NCBI GenBank assembly: GCA_017871115.1
Contig: JAFCIZ010000005.1
Coordinates: 3,403,501-3,467,500, forward strand
Direction: 5' to 3'
From: Cunninghamella blakesleeana
Lineage: Eukaryota > Mucoromycota > Mucoromycetes > Mucorales > Cunninghamellaceae
DNA: 64,000 nt
Each line of letters starts with the position of its first letter. Position 1 is the stretch's first letter. This document shows, piece by piece, positions 62,199-64,000 of this stretch. Below the pieces are notes generated by a model. The model did not search any database and was not told the origin of the DNA. It worked only from the letters and a program-made list of their open reading frames with translations. The translations under genes were made by a program, and so were the position numbers.

Positions 62199-63647
62199 AT
62201 GGATAAACTATCTTTAGAATTAATTGAAAGAGTAGCTAGTTATTGTTCAAGTAATCAAGAAAGGGCAAGGTTAGGAAGAGTGAATCAGCAGTTTTATTAT
62301 GGTACTCGGCGAAGCTTATTTCATACGGTAACCTTAACCAATCCAAAACAATATGTCAAGTTTATGTCTTTTATGAAGACTACCTATCAAGAAAAGGGGT
62401 ATTTAAATTATATTAAAAAAATAGATATGTCGAGCTATACAACCAGAGGAAGTGGATGGACAAGTCATCAATCAAAGGAAATGATTAAGGCGCAAGATAT
62501 AGCCTATTGGATTAAGCATTGTCGTTATTTGGAGCAGTTGATGATTGGCGATGAATTAATGAATGTGTTTGTTGAACCTGAACTGATTCAATCCATTTTT
62601 AACTATGATCCCCATCCATATTTAAAGGTAATTGATTTTACGGGATTTTGCGATCAAACAATTAATGAAAAATTAGCTACTATAATGTTTAATGAAGAAA
62701 ATAAAGAAGATGTAAGAATAGAAGAAGAATCTAAAAAGGAACAAGATGAAGAAGAAGTCAAGGATGTATTGGATATACACCTTCAACAGTGGATGAATAT
62801 ACCACCTCAATTAAGCCAGCTTTCATTTCATATGTGCATGGCCTTATCCCCTTCTTTATTCTTTTTGCCTTTTTTTAAACGATTAGCCTTAAATGGAAAT
62901 ACAATCACCCGATTGGATTTAGCTTATACCCCCATAACAAACCAGGTATTTGATTACTTGGACCCTTCTCAATTGACACATCTTAATTTACAAGGCTGTA
63001 AATATATATCTTGTTGTAAATCTTCTGCTTCATCATCGAATTTAATATCATTTTTATTAAAAGCCACCAATTTAATTGAATTGAATTTAAACATGCATTT
63101 CAATGGTACACCAAATGATCAGCAATTCTGTGAATCATGTCTATCATCACTTCTTTCCAAGCAGCATACCTCTACCTTAGCATCTTCTTTAAAAGTATTA
63201 GATTTAGGTGGTCATGGGCATTTGAAAGATCATCACCTTCAATCCATCTCCCCTTTACTTTTACAACAATTACATTACTTTAGTATTGCTTATAATTCTC
63301 ACATTACTTATCCCACTTTAATATCAATATTACCAAAAATGAAGCAATTGCAATATATCAATGTAACGAAAACAAAATCCATTCAACCTATGTTTTACCC
63401 CATTTTTAATCACCCTCAACTCCCAAACAATTTACAAGTTATGGAAGTCGATAATCCAAAAAATACATTATCATCCAAAATAAATAGCCATCAAAAGAAA
63501 GAGGTATGGAATTTACATCAATATGGCCGTCGTTGTTATTATGCAAAAAATAATACAGATCCAAGATTTAAGTACTCTCAAAAATTGTTAATGATGGACG
63601 AACAGCCCCAATCGCCTATGATGAAATATTGGAGTTTTTCCTATTAA
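62199..63647 (+). CDS. F-box / leucine-rich repeat protein, 482 aa
   Basis: Single exon after a CT-rich tract. The N-terminus (MDKLSLELIERVASYC ... RARLGRVNQQFYYGTRR) is an F-box. Leucine-rich repeats follow, for example LSQLSFHMC, TITRLDLAYTPI, LTHLNLQGCKYI, LIELNLNMHF, LKVLDLGGHGHL and LQYINVTKT, typical of an AMN1/FBXL-type solenoid. An acidic Glu/Lys insert sits at about 165-190. It likely serves as a substrate receptor in an SCF ubiquitin ligase. It is not close to the 39580 family beyond the F-box start. The substrate is unknown. Confidence 0.85.
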   Translation: MDKLSLELIERVASYCSSNQERARLGRVNQQFYYGTRRSLFHTVTLTNPKQYVKFMSFMKTTYQEKGYLNYIKKIDMSSYTTRGSGWTSHQSKEMIKAQDIAYWIKHCRYLEQLMIGDELMNVFVEPELIQSIFNYDPHPYLKVIDFTGFCDQTINEKLATIMFNEENKEDVRIEEESKKEQDEEEVKDVLDIHLQQWMNIPPQLSQLSFHMCMALSPSLFFLPFFKRLALNGNTITRLDLAYTPITNQVFDYLDPSQLTHLNLQGCKYISCCKSSASSSNLISFLLKATNLIELNLNMHFNGTPNDQQFCESCLSSLLSKQHTSTLASSLKVLDLGGHGHLKDHHLQSISPLLLQQLHYFSIAYNSHITYPTLISILPKMKQLQYINVTKTKSIQPMFYPIFNHPQLPNNLQVMEVDNPKNTLSSKINSHQKKEVWNLHQYGRRCYYAKNNTDPRFKYSQKLLMMDEQPQSPMMKYWSFSY

Positions 63648-64000
63648 TCTTTTTGTTATTTTATTTTTATTACATTATTTATATTCATTTCATTATTATT
63701 AGTATTATAATTATTAGTTTATTCCATTCATGTTTTTTAATTATTATATTTATTTCATTTCATTTTATTTTCATAGTAAATAATAATAATAAAAAAAAAA
63801 AGGCTTATATAAAAAAGAAAAGAAAAGGATGTATGTGTATGTATACACTGATTAAATTTAAAAAAGTAGGTGGTACGAATTCATATATATTTATAAAAAA
63901 TAAATTTAAACGCCGATTTTTCATAAAGACGTATTTTTTATTTTTTATTTCCCTCTTTCTTTTTTCTCTCTTTATTATTATTTTCACCCTTTTTTTTTTT
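63648..64000. other. 3' flank and window end
   Basis: AT-rich DNA; no feature seen. Confidence 0.45.

Overview
The window reads as nuclear DNA of an early-diverging filamentous fungus, most likely Mucoromycota (Mucorales-like). The reasons are very AT-rich intergenic DNA full of homopolymers and microsatellites, compact multi-exon genes with short GT-AG introns (donors mostly GTAAR), pyrimidine-rich leaders before start codons, and fungal gene content: fatty alcohol oxidase, complex I 30-kDa subunit, AP180-type endocytic adaptor, Kin4- and DYRK-type kinases, Old Yellow Enzymes, sugar transporter and F-box proteins. The taxon is an inference from composition and gene content. I see no tRNA, rRNA, CRISPR array or intact transposon.

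Layout. 1-5.9 kb: a truncated long-chain fatty alcohol oxidase (minus) divergent from the 2-oxoglutarate dehydrogenase E2 gene (plus). 6.5-7.1 kb: degenerate non-coding tandem repeats. 8.9-12.5 kb: an Ino4/Mlx-like bHLH regulator and two low-complexity hypotheticals. 13.3-18.4 kb: a housekeeping block with NDUFS3 and an ANTH/AP180 adaptor sharing a divergent promoter, then ribosomal protein L7. 18.9-24.4 kb: two Old Yellow Enzyme paralogues on the minus strand. 25.7-38.2 kb: an accessory stretch with a Cys-rich secreted protein, a tandem family of three 66-69 aa basic proteins, a 79-aa spliced small gene, a Nit2-like omega-amidase, a small secreted protein, an MFS sugar transporter and a possible beta-trefoil secreted protein. 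38.5-41.7 kb: a decayed F-box gene next to an intact paralogue. 42.2-48.8 kb: a large Kin4-type kinase with a split KA1 domain, then a HAD-fold protein lacking the nucleophile. 50.4-52.7 kb: an I36-type secreted protein and a second decayed F-box copy. 53.8-58.8 kb: a 1413-aa DYRK kinase. 62.2-63.6 kb: an F-box/LRR gene.

Metabolically, the oxidase, the E2 enzyme and complex I fit fatty alcohol oxidation feeding central respiration, but nothing suggests co-regulation beyond shared divergent promoters. The part most likely to hold something undescribed is the 27.7-31.5 kb array of small, same-strand, lineage-restricted-looking genes. Exon borders were placed by eye from GT/AG sites and reading-frame continuity. 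Total coding lengths divide by three in every complete spliced model.
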